A DNA stretch of 64,000 bases from Barrientosiimonas humi (GCF_006716095.1 NZ_VFOK01000001.1:2821375-2885374), one strand, 5' to 3'; positions 16,196-27,178 are shown, counted from the stretch's first letter. Notes: generated by a model from the sequence alone, not told the origin. Numbers and translations are program-made.

Positions 16196-16638
16196 ACGCC
16201 GAGCAGCATCCAGCCGATGCCGGCCAGCCCGAGCCCCAGCACGAGCAGGAACAGCAGCATGACGACGCCGCAGCCGTAGGACACGGCGCTCGGCCGGCCG
16301 AACTGGCTGCGCGACGGGTCGTCGGGGTCGACGAAGATCTGCACCGGCCGGCCCGGCTCGACGATGTCGTCGTCGTCGATCTGGGTCTCCTCGGTGAAGC
16401 GCCGACCGCTCGCGTCGGCCCAGGCGTACGTCATGAGCCGGACGGTGTGGCTCGAGGACCCGCCATCGGTGCCGGACGTGCTGCGCCGCCGCTCCTGGCG
16501 CACGCCCTCCACCAGCGCCTGCGCCGGCTGCCAGGTGGCGGCGCGGCGGCTGCGCCGCAGGTCGCGCACGAGGGTGTGCGGCGCGAGCACGACGAAGATC
16601 AGACCGACCACGAGGAAGGCCACGCCGACGACGGTCAC
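16192..16638 (-). CDS. DUF3592 membrane protein (first of an adjacent pair)
   Basis: A 148-residue protein with an N-terminal helix (VVGVAFLVVGLIFVVLA), a basic cytoplasmic stretch (RDLRRSRRAATW), a beta domain with the DUF3592-like phrase VQIFVDPDDPSRSQFG, and a C-terminal helix (GCGVVMLLFLLVLGLGLAGIG). It lies 15 bp downstream of purA on the same strand, so it may share its transcript. The following DUF3592 gene overlaps it by 4 nt. Function unknown. Confidence 0.75.
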   Translation of the reverse strand: MTVVGVAFLVVGLIFVVLAPHTLVRDLRRSRRAATWQPAQALVEGVRQERRRSTSGTDGGSSSHTVRLMTYAWADASGRRFTEETQIDDDDIVEPGRPVQIFVDPDDPSRSQFGRPSAVSYGCGVVMLLFLLVLGLGLAGIGWMLLGV

Positions 16639-16653
16639 GGGGTGCCTCCCCGG

Positions 16654-18965
<2,312 letters not shown>

Positions 18966-19003
18966 GGGCCCAGGGTAGGCGCCCGAGGAGGGGCGCTGGC
19001 GCG

Positions 19004-19411
19004 TCAGTCGATGCCGAGCTCGCGGGCGGCGGTGGCCGACGACGAGCGCAGGAAGTCGGCGCAGCGCTGCTGCTCGTCGGTCTCGCCGATCTCGCCGGCG
19101 GCCTTCGACAGCACGGCGAGCGCGCGCAGGAAGCCGCGGTTGGGCTCGTGCTCCCACGGCACCGGACCCTGGCCCTTCCAGCCGGCGCGGCGCAGCGCGT
19201 CGAGCCCGCGGTGGTAGCCGGTGCGGGCGAAGGCGTACGCCTCGATGGTGAGTCCGTCGGCGAGCGCGTCCTCGGCGAGCTGCGCCCAGGCGAGCGAGGA
19301 GGTGGGCGCGGCGGCGGCGACGGCGCGCGGGTCGCGACCCTCGGCGAGCGCGGCGGCGGCCGGGTCCTCGGGCAGCTCGGTGGGCGGGATCCCCAGCAGG
19401 TTCTGGTCCAT
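19004..19411 (-). CDS. DUF3151 family protein
   Basis: A 135-residue soluble protein matching the actinobacterial DUF3151 family: NLLGIPPTELP at the start, then SLAWAQLAEDAL, AYAFARTGYHRGLDALRRAGW and EPNRGFLRALAVL, a TPR-like helical pattern. The ATG at 19411 has GGAGGA about 9 nt upstream; a longer reading adds only an Arg/Gly-rich leader. Function unknown. In related genomes it sits between purA and fba. Here it is divergent from the fructan operon, so the 165 bp between them holds that operon's promoter and probably its own. Confidence 0.85.
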   Translation of the reverse strand: MDQNLLGIPPTELPEDPAAAALAEGRDPRAVAAAAPTSSLAWAQLAEDALADGLTIEAYAFARTGYHRGLDALRRAGWKGQGPVPWEHEPNRGFLRALAVLSKAAGEIGETDEQQRCADFLRSSSATAARELGID

Positions 19412-19481
19412 GGGCCCATCCTCCCCCGCCCCGCCCGCACCCTCGCGCCCGGGCCGGGCGGCCCGATCTTCGGCGAACCCG

Positions 19482-19510
19482 TTGACAGCCGACCGGCTCG
19501 GCGGTTCACT
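19482..19510 (+). promoter_or_regulatory. Promoter of the fructan operon
   Basis: A perfect -35 hexamer TTGACA (19482-19487) is followed after 17 bp by TTCACT (19505-19510), a weak -10. Perfect TTGACA is uncommon in this GC-rich sequence. The start of transcription would fall on the palindrome at 19517-19529, well placed for repression. Confidence 0.6.
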
Positions 19511-19516
19511 ACCTAA

Positions 19517-19529
19517 CACGATTTACGTG
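19517..19529. promoter_or_regulatory. Palindromic operator, probable LacI-family site
   Basis: CACG-ATTTA-CGTG, an AT-rich-centred inverted repeat overlapping the expected transcription start and about 48 bp before the binding-protein ATG. The probable regulator is the LacI-family protein encoded just past the end of this operon at 24080-25099. The pairing is inferred from position. Confidence 0.5.
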
Positions 19530-19576
19530 ATGGGGCTCACCCGCATGGCCCCGTCCCCGAACTCCTCGGAGCGGAC

Positions 19577-20974
19577 ATGTCCGAACTCACCCGCCGCACG
19601 ATGCTCGGCGTCACCGGAGCCGGCACCCTCGCCGCGCTCACCGCCGGCTGGCCACGGCTCACCGGCAGCGACATCCCCGGCCGCGGCGACGACGAGCTGC
19701 GCGTCGCGATGCTCGGCACCGCGCAGGACGCCGAGGCCCGCACCGGTCTCGTCCAGGCCTTCCGGCGCCGTCACCCCGACATCCCGGTGAGCGTGCAGGC
19801 GATCCAGGGCGCCGACTGGAGCGACTTCTTCGCCAAGATCCTCACGCTGGTCGCCGCCGGCACCCCGCCCGACGTCGTGGTCGTCGCGACCGAGGGCACC
19901 CAGCTGTTCGCCGACCGGCTGGCCGAGCCGCTGGACCGCTACGTCCAGCGCGACGCGGCCGAGATGGCCGACTACTTCTCCGACGTGCACCCCTCGCTCA
20001 TCGAGGCGTTCATGTACGACGGCCACCTGTTCCAGCTGCCGGTCGACTTCAACGCGGCGAACATGTACCTCAACGTCGCCGCCATGCGCCGCGCCGGGCT
20101 GGAGCGGCCGCCGGACGACTGGACCCACGAGGACTTCCTGCGGATGCTGCGCGCGATGCGCGCCCGCGGCGGCCGCGGCTTCGTGCCGTACTACTGGACC
20201 AACCGGCTCTGGGGCGGGGTCGTGCCGTGGCTGTACGCCAACGGCACCAGCTTCCTCACCGAGGAGAAGGCGCCGGGCGGCGACTGGCTGTGGTCCCGCT
20301 TCTACGCCGGCTCCCCCGGCGTCGCGCAGCGCTCCGGCGGCTACCTGTGGCGCGGGTCGAACGCCCTCGACCCCAAGGTCGCCGAGGTCTACGAGTTCCT
20401 GCGCCGGGTCGTCGCCGAGGGCTTGGGGTCGAGCCCGGCCCAGGGCGGCGGCAACCAGCTGGTCGGCCAGTTCGCTTCTGGCGGAGTGGGATTCACGCCT
20501 GCCGGCGGATTCTGGGTGGAGGGTCTCGCCGAGGCCAAGATGCCCGGCAGCGCCTACGACGTGCAGTTCTTCCCGCGCTGGCGCACCCAGCGCCACCAGT
20601 TCGGCGCGGCCGGCTACGCGATGATGAAGACCTCCCAGCGCAAGGACCAGGCGTGGGAGTGGATCAAGTTCTGCGCCTCCCGCGAAGGCATGCGCCTGGC
20701 CTTCCCGGTGCCCAACACCACGCCCGTACGCCGGTCGATGGTCGACGAGGCGCTCTATCGCGGCAAGGGGCCGGCCCACTGGCAGGTCTTCTACGACACC
20801 CTCGACCGCTTCCCCACCACCGGACCGATCCCGGCGCCGCCGCAGCAGGCCGCCGTCGAGACCGCGCTCATCAAGCACACGGTCGGCGCGGTCACCGGCT
20901 CGGCCCGCAACGTCGAGCCGACCCTGCGCCGGCTCGACGCCGACCTCGAGCGCGCCCTGAGGAGCACCCCGTGA
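19577..20974 (+). CDS. Extracellular sugar-binding protein (family 1), ABC importer
   Basis: A 465-residue solute-binding protein of the sugar ABC family, first gene of the fructan operon. It has a twin-arginine-like signal (LTRRTMLGVTGAGTLAALTAG) and the usual fold cues: F..RHPDI.V..., AAGTPPDVVVV near residue 95, and QLPVDFNAANMYLNVAAMRRAG. The lipobox position reads LTAGW, where LTAGC would be expected, so lipid anchoring seems lost. Its stop overlaps the GTG of the first permease (GTGA). Substrate is inferred to be sucrose or fructo-oligosaccharide from the GH32 gene. Confidence 0.88.
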   Translation: MSELTRRTMLGVTGAGTLAALTAGWPRLTGSDIPGRGDDELRVAMLGTAQDAEARTGLVQAFRRRHPDIPVSVQAIQGADWSDFFAKILTLVAAGTPPDVVVVATEGTQLFADRLAEPLDRYVQRDAAEMADYFSDVHPSLIEAFMYDGHLFQLPVDFNAANMYLNVAAMRRAGLERPPDDWTHEDFLRMLRAMRARGGRGFVPYYWTNRLWGGVVPWLYANGTSFLTEEKAPGGDWLWSRFYAGSPGVAQRSGGYLWRGSNALDPKVAEVYEFLRRVVAEGLGSSPAQGGGNQLVGQFASGGVGFTPAGGFWVEGLAEAKMPGSAYDVQFFPRWRTQRHQFGAAGYAMMKTSQRKDQAWEWIKFCASREGMRLAFPVPNTTPVRRSMVDEALYRGKGPAHWQVFYDTLDRFPTTGPIPAPPQQAAVETALIKHTVGAVTGSARNVEPTLRRLDADLERALRSTP

Positions 20975-21927
20975 CCACCATCGCCCCGCCCCCGCCCACC
21001 GAGGACGTCGTCGCGGCCGAGACCTCGGCCGGCGCCCCGACCGACGACCGCACCCGCCGGCAGACGCGGTGGCTCACCGCGCTCTTCCTCGCGCCCACGG
21101 TCATCGGCCTGACCCTGTTCACCCTGGTCCCGATCGTCGCGTCGCTGCTGCTGGCGTTCTTCCGCTGGGACATCATCAGCGACCCCGAGTTCGTCGGCCT
21201 CGACAACTTCACCTCGCTCGCCTCCGACCCCACGCTGCGCATCGCCTTCGGCAACACGCTGCTGTTCGTCGTGGTCGCCGTCGCGCTGCAGCTGGCCGTC
21301 GCGCTGGTGCTCGCCGTGGCGGTGATGTCGCGGATGCCGGGCTGGCTGCGCTCGGTCTTCCGGTCGGCCTTCTTCTTCCCGCTGATCCTGTCGGCCTCGT
21401 CGGTCTCGATCGTGATGGCCTACCTGTTCAACCAGGACTTCGGACTCGTCAACCGCACCCTGAACAGCCTGGGCATCGCGTCGGTGCCGTGGCTGACCTC
21501 CGACTGGGCCGCCCCGATCGTCGTGGTCCTGGTCTACGTCTGGCAGAACTTCGGCTTCTCGTTCCTGCTGTTCCTCGGCGGCCTCGCGGCCATCCCGCGC
21601 GACGTCTACGAAGCGGCCGCGATCGACGGCGCGACCGGCTGGCGGCAGTTCCGCCAGATCACCCTGCCGCTGCTGTCGCCGACGATGCTCGTCGCGTCGG
21701 TCATGGCGATCATCGCGGCGCTGCAGATCTTCGACCAGCCGTACGTCCTCACCCGCGGCGGTCCCGGCGACTCCACCCGCACCGTCGTGATGGTGATCTA
21801 CGAGAACGCCTTCCAGCAGCTGCAGTTCGGCCGCGCCAGCGCCATCGGCGTCGTGCTGACCGTGCTGATCATGGCGGTCACCGCGCTGCAGTTCCGCCTC
21901 TCCCGCCGATTCGTCTTCTACTCCTGA
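20971..21927 (+). CDS. Sugar ABC transporter permease, MalF type
   Basis: A 318-residue inner-membrane permease. After a Pro-rich cytoplasmic leader (VTTIAPPPPTEDVV) there are six hydrophobic helices, beginning WLTALFLAPTVIGLTLFTLV. The EAA loop that contacts the ATPase reads YEAAAIDGATGWRQFRQITLP. The GTG start at 20971 overlaps the binding-protein stop. It forms a heterodimer with the next permease. The operon lacks an ATPase gene, so the pair must use a shared MsmK-like ATPase from elsewhere. Confidence 0.92.
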   Translation: MTTIAPPPPTEDVVAAETSAGAPTDDRTRRQTRWLTALFLAPTVIGLTLFTLVPIVASLLLAFFRWDIISDPEFVGLDNFTSLASDPTLRIAFGNTLLFVVVAVALQLAVALVLAVAVMSRMPGWLRSVFRSAFFFPLILSASSVSIVMAYLFNQDFGLVNRTLNSLGIASVPWLTSDWAAPIVVVLVYVWQNFGFSFLLFLGGLAAIPRDVYEAAAIDGATGWRQFRQITLPLLSPTMLVASVMAIIAALQIFDQPYVLTRGGPGDSTRTVVMVIYENAFQQLQFGRASAIGVVLTVLIMAVTALQFRLSRRFVFYS

Positions 21928-21940
21928 GAGGCACACCGCG

Positions 21941-22768
21941 ATGACCACCGCCGCGACCGCCCGCCTGCGGGCCGTCCCCAAGCTCGCCTTCCTGCTCGTC
22001 GCCCTGGCCCTCACCCTCGGCCCGGTCGTCTGGACCGTGCTCACCTCGCTGCGCCCGCCCGACCAGGCCCTCGGCAGCAGCTTCAGCCTCTCCGGCCTGA
22101 GCCTGGACTCCTACCGCGCCGTCTTCGAGCAGATCGACATGTGGCTGCTCATCCTCAACAGCGTGCTGGTCACCGGCCTCATCGCGCTGGGCCAGATGGT
22201 CAGCGCCGGCCTCGCGGGATACGTCTTCGCGCGGATGCCCTTCCGCGGTCGCGGGGCGCTGTTCTCGGTCATCCTCGCGACGATGATGGTGCCGATGCAG
22301 GTCACGATCGTGCCGGTCTTCATGCTGATCCGCGGGATGAACCTGTCCGACACCCTGCTCGCGCTGATCCTGCCGGCGCTGCCGACGGCGTTCGGCACCT
22401 TCCTCATGCGCCAGCACTTCATGACGCTGCCGCACGAGCTCGGCGAGGCGGCAGCGATCGACGGCGCGTCGCCGTGGCGCACGTTCCGCTCGATCTACGC
22501 CCCGCTCGCCGCGCCCGGGCTCGCGATCGTCGGGATCCTGGCGTTCAACTTCCACTGGAACGAGTTCTTCCGGCCGCTGATCATGACCGTGAGCGAGGAG
22601 AACTTCACCCTGCCGCTCGGGCTGGTCTCGCTGCAGGGCAACAAGGGCACCGGGTCGGTCGCGACCGTGCTCGCCGGCGTCGTGCTGTCGATGATCCCCG
22701 CCCTGCTCGTCTTCGTCTTCGGGCAGCGGTCGCTGCGCGAGGGCCTCACCACCGGCAGCAACCGGTGA
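21941..22768 (+). CDS. Sugar ABC transporter permease, MalG type
   Basis: A 275-residue partner permease with six helices. It starts at ATG 21941 with GAGAGG about 9 nt upstream and ends in an overlap with a GTG of the GH32 frame. The EAA loop reads GEAAAIDGASPWRTFRSIYAP, and the N-terminal LTLGPVVWTVLTSLRP is typical of MalG-type subunits. It lies 13 bp after the first permease. Together with it and the binding protein it would import the sugar cleaved by the next gene product. Confidence 0.92.
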   Translation: MTTAATARLRAVPKLAFLLVALALTLGPVVWTVLTSLRPPDQALGSSFSLSGLSLDSYRAVFEQIDMWLLILNSVLVTGLIALGQMVSAGLAGYVFARMPFRGRGALFSVILATMMVPMQVTIVPVFMLIRGMNLSDTLLALILPALPTAFGTFLMRQHFMTLPHELGEAAAIDGASPWRTFRSIYAPLAAPGLAIVGILAFNFHWNEFFRPLIMTVSEENFTLPLGLVSLQGNKGTGSVATVLAGVVLSMIPALLVFVFGQRSLREGLTTGSNR

Positions 22769-22818
22769 CCGACCGCGCCACCGCACCGCACCCCCTTTCC
22801 GAGAGGACCACGCACACC

Positions 22819-24156
22819 GTGCCCCGAAACCCCTTGCCAGCACTGCACATCCGCCCCGACCACGGCTGGCTGAACGACCCGAACGGGATGGTGCACCACG
22901 GCGGCCGGTGGCACGTGTTCTTCCAGCACAACCCGCAGCGGCCGGTGCACGAGCGCATCGCGTGGGGGCACGTCAGCTCCGCCGACCTCGTCGGCTGGGA
23001 CCCGCACCCGGTGGCGTTCGCGCCCGAACCGGGAGGGCCGGACCGGGCCGGGTGCTGGAGCGGGGTGTTCCTGCCGTGGCTCGATCGGCCCGCGATGGCG
23101 TACAGCGGGGTGGTGGACGACACGCACGCCAGCACCGTCGTCGTGCGCGAGGCGCTCGACGACGACCTCGACACCTGGACCCCGCCGTACGTCGTCGCCA
23201 CCACTCCCCCCGACGTCACCCAGATGCGTGACCCGTTCTGCTTCGAGCGGGCGGGGCGGCGGTTCGCGCTGCTGGGTGCGCGCGTCGGTCACGCGACCCC
23301 CGCGGTGCTGCTGTTCAGCTGTGACGACCCACGTGACTGGCGCTACGAAGGCGTCTGGCTGACCGGCGAGAACCCTGTGGCCGCAACGCTTCCCGAGTCC
23401 GACTTCTGGGAGTGCCCGCAGCTGGTCGAGCTCGGCGGACGGTCGGTGCTGGTGCTGTCGCTGCAGCTCGAGGGGCGGCTGTCCACCGTCGGCCTCCTCG
23501 TCGGCGACCTGACCGACGCCGCGAGCGGCGACGGGCTGCCGCGGTTCGAGCCGGCCGCCGCCGGGCTGCTCGACGAGGGTCCGAGCTGCTACGCGCCGCA
23601 GGTCGCCCTCGACCCCGACGGCCCGTGGCTGCACGGCTGGGTGCTCGACGTCGGCCGGCCCGACGCCCCGGCGCCCGCGGTGAGCGGCTGCCTCACGCTG
23701 CCGCGGCGGCTGCACCTGGTGGGCGACGCGGTGGTGAGCCGGGTCGACGACCGGCTCCGGGCATACGTCGGGGGGCAGCCGAGCACCCCCGTCACCGGCG
23801 CGCAGCTCGCGGCCGGGGTCGACCTGCCGCTCGTGGCGCGGGTGACCGGTGCGGGCACCGACCCGACCACGACGCTGACCCTGCGCGGCGCCGAGCGCGA
23901 CGTCGAGATCCATGTGGGCGCAACGGGATTCGAGGTCTGGGTCGACGCCGACGTGGTGGAGGTCTATCGCGAGACGCTGCCCCCGGTGACGGTCCGGCAG
24001 CCGGGCACCGCCGGCTGGCGACTGCGCGCGACGGGCGCCAGCGGCCTAGGCGCCAGCGCATGCGTCTCCGACGCAACGATCACCGAGGTGGTCCCACCGA
24101 CTCCCGCTGCACCAGCGGCGACTCCAGGAGCAGCCGGCGCGGCCCGGGGTCGCTGA
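22819..24156 (+). CDS. Glycoside hydrolase family 32 (sucrose/fructan hydrolase)
   Basis: A 445-residue GH32 enzyme that cleaves beta-fructosides such as sucrose or inulin-type oligosaccharides. The three catalytic motifs are present: WLNDPNG (nucleophile Asp), MRDPF (transition-state Asp) and ECPQL (acid/base Glu). A beta-sandwich C-terminal domain with DVEIHVG and DADVVEVYRE follows. No signal peptide, so it acts in the cytoplasm on imported sugar. GTG at 22819 follows AGAGGA at 11 nt; the alternative GTG at 22765 overlaps the permease stop (GTGA) and adds 18 residues. Its last 77 bases overlap the tail of the convergent lacI-type gene. Confidence 0.93.
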   Translation: MPRNPLPALHIRPDHGWLNDPNGMVHHGGRWHVFFQHNPQRPVHERIAWGHVSSADLVGWDPHPVAFAPEPGGPDRAGCWSGVFLPWLDRPAMAYSGVVDDTHASTVVVREALDDDLDTWTPPYVVATTPPDVTQMRDPFCFERAGRRFALLGARVGHATPAVLLFSCDDPRDWRYEGVWLTGENPVAATLPESDFWECPQLVELGGRSVLVLSLQLEGRLSTVGLLVGDLTDAASGDGLPRFEPAAAGLLDEGPSCYAPQVALDPDGPWLHGWVLDVGRPDAPAPAVSGCLTLPRRLHLVGDAVVSRVDDRLRAYVGGQPSTPVTGAQLAAGVDLPLVARVTGAGTDPTTTLTLRGAERDVEIHVGATGFEVWVDADVVEVYRETLPPVTVRQPGTAGWRLRATGASGLGASACVSDATITEVVPPTPAAPAATPGAAGAARGR

Positions 24157-25099
24157 TCCCCTCGACAGCGTCGAGCAGCCGGTCCATCGCGACCTCGCCC
24201 ATCGCGCGGTGCGGCAGCGCCATGGTGGTGAGGCCGGGCACGAAGTTGGCGGCCAGCTCCTCCTGGTCGTCGAAGCCCATGACCGACAGGTCGCCGGGCA
24301 CGTCGAGCCCGAGCCGGGTGGCGGCCAGCACCGCCCCGGCCGCGACGCGGTCGTTGACGCAGAACAGCGCGGTCGGGGGGTCCTCGCCCTGCAGGACGCG
24401 CATCGTCGCGGCATACCCCGCGTCGATGGTCCAGCCGTCGTCGAGGTGCTCGATCACCTTGGGCTGCAACGACTCTCGCGCCAGGCCCGCCCGCAGCCCC
24501 TGCAGCCGCAGGGTGCCGGCGACCACCAGGTCGCTGATCAGCACGCCGACGTCACGGTGCCCCATCCCGACCAGGAAGTCGGCCACCGTCTCGCCCGCGC
24601 GCACCTCGTCGGGGGCCACCGACGGGTGCGCGTCGTCGGCGTCGTAGCAGTTGGCCAGCACGGTCGGCAGCCCGACGCCGGGCACCTCGCCGACCTCGCG
24701 CAGCGACATCGCCGCGTAGAGGAGCCCGTCGACCCGGCGGTAGCGCAGCTCCTCGGCGGCCTGCGCCTCGAGGGCCGGCCGCTCCTGGCTGTCGAAGACC
24801 GCCACCAGGTGGCCGCGCTCGCGCGCCCGGTCGGCCGCCCCGCCGAGCAGCTGTCCGGCGAACGGGCTGGTCGCGATGGCGTCGGTGATCAGGCCGACCA
24901 TCTGGGTGCGCTGGGTGCGCAGGCTGCGCGCGACCGGGTGCGGGACGTAGCCGAGCTCCTGCGCCGCCGCGAGGATGCGCTCGCGCGTGGCCGGCGCGAT
25001 GTTGCCGGCGTCCTTGTCGTTGAGGACGAAGGACACGGCGGTGCGGGAGACGCCCGCCTTCTTCGCGACGTCAGCCGCGGTCGCCTCCCGCCTCGCCAC
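24080..25099 (-). CDS. LacI-family transcriptional regulator
   Basis: A 339-residue repressor. The N-terminal helix-turn-helix is typical of the family (TAADVAKKAGVSRTAVSFVLN, hinge region VARSLRTQRT), followed by a periplasmic-binding-like sensor domain (VGLITDAIATSPFAGQLL, VDGLLYAAM, ALFCVNDRVAAGAV, VMGFDDQEELAANF). It most likely represses the fructan operon through the palindrome at 19517-19529. The GTG start lies 3 nt after the fba stop, so it is probably expressed on the fba transcript. It ends 77 bp inside the GH32 gene on the other strand. Confidence 0.92.
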   Translation of the reverse strand: MARREATAADVAKKAGVSRTAVSFVLNDKDAGNIAPATRERILAAAQELGYVPHPVARSLRTQRTQMVGLITDAIATSPFAGQLLGGAADRARERGHLVAVFDSQERPALEAQAAEELRYRRVDGLLYAAMSLREVGEVPGVGLPTVLANCYDADDAHPSVAPDEVRAGETVADFLVGMGHRDVGVLISDLVVAGTLRLQGLRAGLARESLQPKVIEHLDDGWTIDAGYAATMRVLQGEDPPTALFCVNDRVAAGAVLAATRLGLDVPGDLSVMGFDDQEELAANFVPGLTTMALPHRAMGEVAMDRLLDAVEGISDPGPRRLLLESPLVQRESVGPPR

Positions 25100-25102
25100 G
25101 CG

Positions 25103-26131
25103 TCAGATCTTGGTGCCGGCCGAGCCGAGGTGCTGGCACGCCTCCACGACGCGGGCCGCCATGCCGGCCTCGGCCTCCTTGCCCCAGGTGCGCGGGTCGT
25201 ACTGCTTCTTGTTGCCGACCTCGCCGTCGACCTTGAGCACGCCCTCGTAGTTGGTGAGCATGAAGCCGGCGACCGGGCGGGTGAAGGCGTACTGGGTGTC
25301 GGTGTCGACGTTCATCTTCACGACGCCGTAGGACACCGCCTCCTTGATCTCCTCGGCGGTCGAGCCCGACCCGCCGTGGAAGACCAGGTCGAACGGGCGG
25401 TCGCTCGCGCCCTGGCCGAGCTCCTTGGCCGCGGCCTCCTGGGCGGCCTTGAGGATCTCCGGGCGCAGCTTGACGTTGCCCGGCTTGTAGACGCCGTGCA
25501 CGTTGCCGAAGGTCAGCGCCGTGAGGTAGCGGCCGTCCTCGCCCGAGCCCAGCGCCTTGACCGTGGCGATCGCGTCGTCGGGGGTGGTGTAGAGCTGGTC
25601 GTTGATCTCGTTGGCGACGCCGTCCTCCTCGCCGCCGACGACACCCACCTCGATCTCCAGGATCACGTTCGCGGCCTTCGCGAGGCCGAGCAGCTCCTCG
25701 GCGATCTGCAGGTTCTCCTCCAGCGGCACCGCGGAGCCGTCCCACATGTGCGACTGGAAGTAGGGCAGCCCGCCGTTCTTCACCCGCTCGGTCGAGGCGG
25801 CCAGCAGCGGCCGGACGAAGCCGTCGAGCTTGTCCTTGGGGCAGTGGTCGGTGTGCAGCGCGATGTTGATGTCGTAGCTCTTCGCGACCTGCTCGGCGAA
25901 CGCGGCCAGCCCGAGCGAGCCCGCCACCATGTCCTTGACCGTCGGGCCGGACCAGTACTCCGCGCCGCCGGTCGACACCTGGATGATGCCGTCGCTCTCG
26001 GCCTCGGCGAACCCGCGGATCGCGGCGTTGAGCGTCTGGCTGCTGCTGACGTTGATGGCCGGGTAGGCGAAGCCGTCCTTCTTGGCACGGTCGAGCATCT
26101 CGGCGTACGCCTCGGGCGTGGCGATCGGCAT
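25103..26131 (-). CDS. fba: Fructose-bisphosphate aldolase, class II
   Basis: A 342-residue zinc-dependent aldolase of glycolysis and gluconeogenesis. Visible landmarks are ALHTDHCPKDKLDGF (the zinc-binding HxDH region), LEIEVGVVGGEEDGV, the second metal site LTFGNVHGVYKPGNV, and FHGGSGSTAEEI before the C-terminal part with KMNVDTDTQYAF. Length fits the actinobacterial class IIA enzyme. A regulator gene follows after 3 nt, and a strong hairpin at 26217-26252 separates it from the SDR gene upstream. Confidence 0.97.
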   Translation of the reverse strand: MPIATPEAYAEMLDRAKKDGFAYPAINVSSSQTLNAAIRGFAEAESDGIIQVSTGGAEYWSGPTVKDMVAGSLGLAAFAEQVAKSYDINIALHTDHCPKDKLDGFVRPLLAASTERVKNGGLPYFQSHMWDGSAVPLEENLQIAEELLGLAKAANVILEIEVGVVGGEEDGVANEINDQLYTTPDDAIATVKALGSGEDGRYLTALTFGNVHGVYKPGNVKLRPEILKAAQEAAAKELGQGASDRPFDLVFHGGSGSTAEEIKEAVSYGVVKMNVDTDTQYAFTRPVAGFMLTNYEGVLKVDGEVGNKKQYDPRTWGKEAEAGMAARVVEACQHLGSAGTKI

Positions 26132-26216
26132 GGCACCTTCCTCAGGGGTCGTGACGGTCGGTCGTCGGGCTCAGTCTTCCACGCGCGCGGGCAGGACCCG
26201 CGCGACACCCGACAAA

Positions 26217-26252
26217 GCGCGGGGCGGACAGGAATCCCTGTCCGCCCCGCGC
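26217..26252 (-). terminator. Strong hairpin terminator between the SDR and fba
   Basis: A perfect 16-bp stem (GCGCGGGGCGGACAGG and its complement) with the 4-nt loop AATC. On the minus strand it is followed by TTTGTC. It lies about 20 bp after the SDR stop and 85 bp before the fba start, so it ends the SDR transcript. Confidence 0.8.
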
Positions 26253-26272
26253 ATTCGGGAGGTCGTCGGCGA

Positions 26273-27178
26273 TCAGAAGATCGGCTTGCCGCCGGTCACG
26301 CCCAGCACCGTGCCCGAGACGTAGCTCGCGTCGGCGGGCGAGGCGAGGAAGACGTACGCCGGGGCGCACTCCGCGGGCTGGCCCGCCCGGCCGAGGGGCG
26401 TGTCCCCGCCGAACTGCTCCAGCTTCTCGGCGTCCTGGGTCGCCGGCTGCAGCGGCGTCCAGATGGGGCCGGGGCAGACGGCGTTGACGCGGATGCCGCG
26501 CTCGCCGAGGTGGGCCGCCATGTTGACCGTGAAGTTGTTGATCGCGGCCTTGGTCGCGGCGTAGTCGATGAGCGTGTCGGACGGCTCGAACGCCTGGATC
26601 GAGCTGGTGTTGATGATGCTCGAGCGCTCGCCGAGGTGCGGCAGCGACTCCTGGGTGATCCAGAACATCGCCGTGAGGTTGGTGGTGAACGTGCGGTCGA
26701 TGCGGTCGGTGGCGACCTGCTCGAACTCCTCGTCGCGGGCGTACTGGAACGCCGCGTTGTTGACGACGACGTCGAGCCCGCCGAGCTCGTCGACGGTCCG
26801 CTGCGGCAGCGAGCGGGCGTACTTCTCCTCGCGCAGGTCGCCGGGCAGCAGCAGCACGCGACGGCCGGCCTTCTCGACCCAGCCGGCGGTGTCCTCGGCG
26901 TCGTCCTGCTCCTCCGGCATGTACGACAGCGCCACGTCGGCGCCCTCGCGGGCGTACGCGATCGCGACCGCGCGGCCGATGCCGCTGTCGCCACCGGTGA
27001 TCAGGGCGACCATGCCCTCGAGCTTGCCGTGGCCCTCGTAGGACGACTCGCCGTGGTCGGGCACCGGGTCCATCGCGGTCGTGCTGCCGGGCGGCTCCTG
27101 CTGCTGGGCGGGGAAACCGCCCTCGCTGTTGACCCGCTCCTCGGCGTTCTTGACGACATCGGGCTTGCGGACGGACAT
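26273..27178 (-). CDS. Short-chain dehydrogenase (YghA / glucose dehydrogenase-like)
   Basis: A 301-residue NAD(P)-dependent SDR with an N-terminal extension typical of the YghA-like general-stress group (FPAQQQEPPGSTTAMDPVPDHGE). The Rossmann motif TGGDSGIGRA, NNAA, the catalytic Ser in INTSSIQAF, and YAATKAA (Tyr and Lys) are present. A Shine-Dalgarno (AAGGAG) lies 11 nt before the ATG at 27178. The real substrate is unknown; relatives are usually stress-induced aldehyde or polyol reductases. The transcript is ended by the hairpin after it. Confidence 0.9.
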   Translation of the reverse strand: MSVRKPDVVKNAEERVNSEGGFPAQQQEPPGSTTAMDPVPDHGESSYEGHGKLEGMVALITGGDSGIGRAVAIAYAREGADVALSYMPEEQDDAEDTAGWVEKAGRRVLLLPGDLREEKYARSLPQRTVDELGGLDVVVNNAAFQYARDEEFEQVATDRIDRTFTTNLTAMFWITQESLPHLGERSSIINTSSIQAFEPSDTLIDYAATKAAINNFTVNMAAHLGERGIRVNAVCPGPIWTPLQPATQDAEKLEQFGGDTPLGRAGQPAECAPAYVFLASPADASYVSGTVLGVTGGKPIF

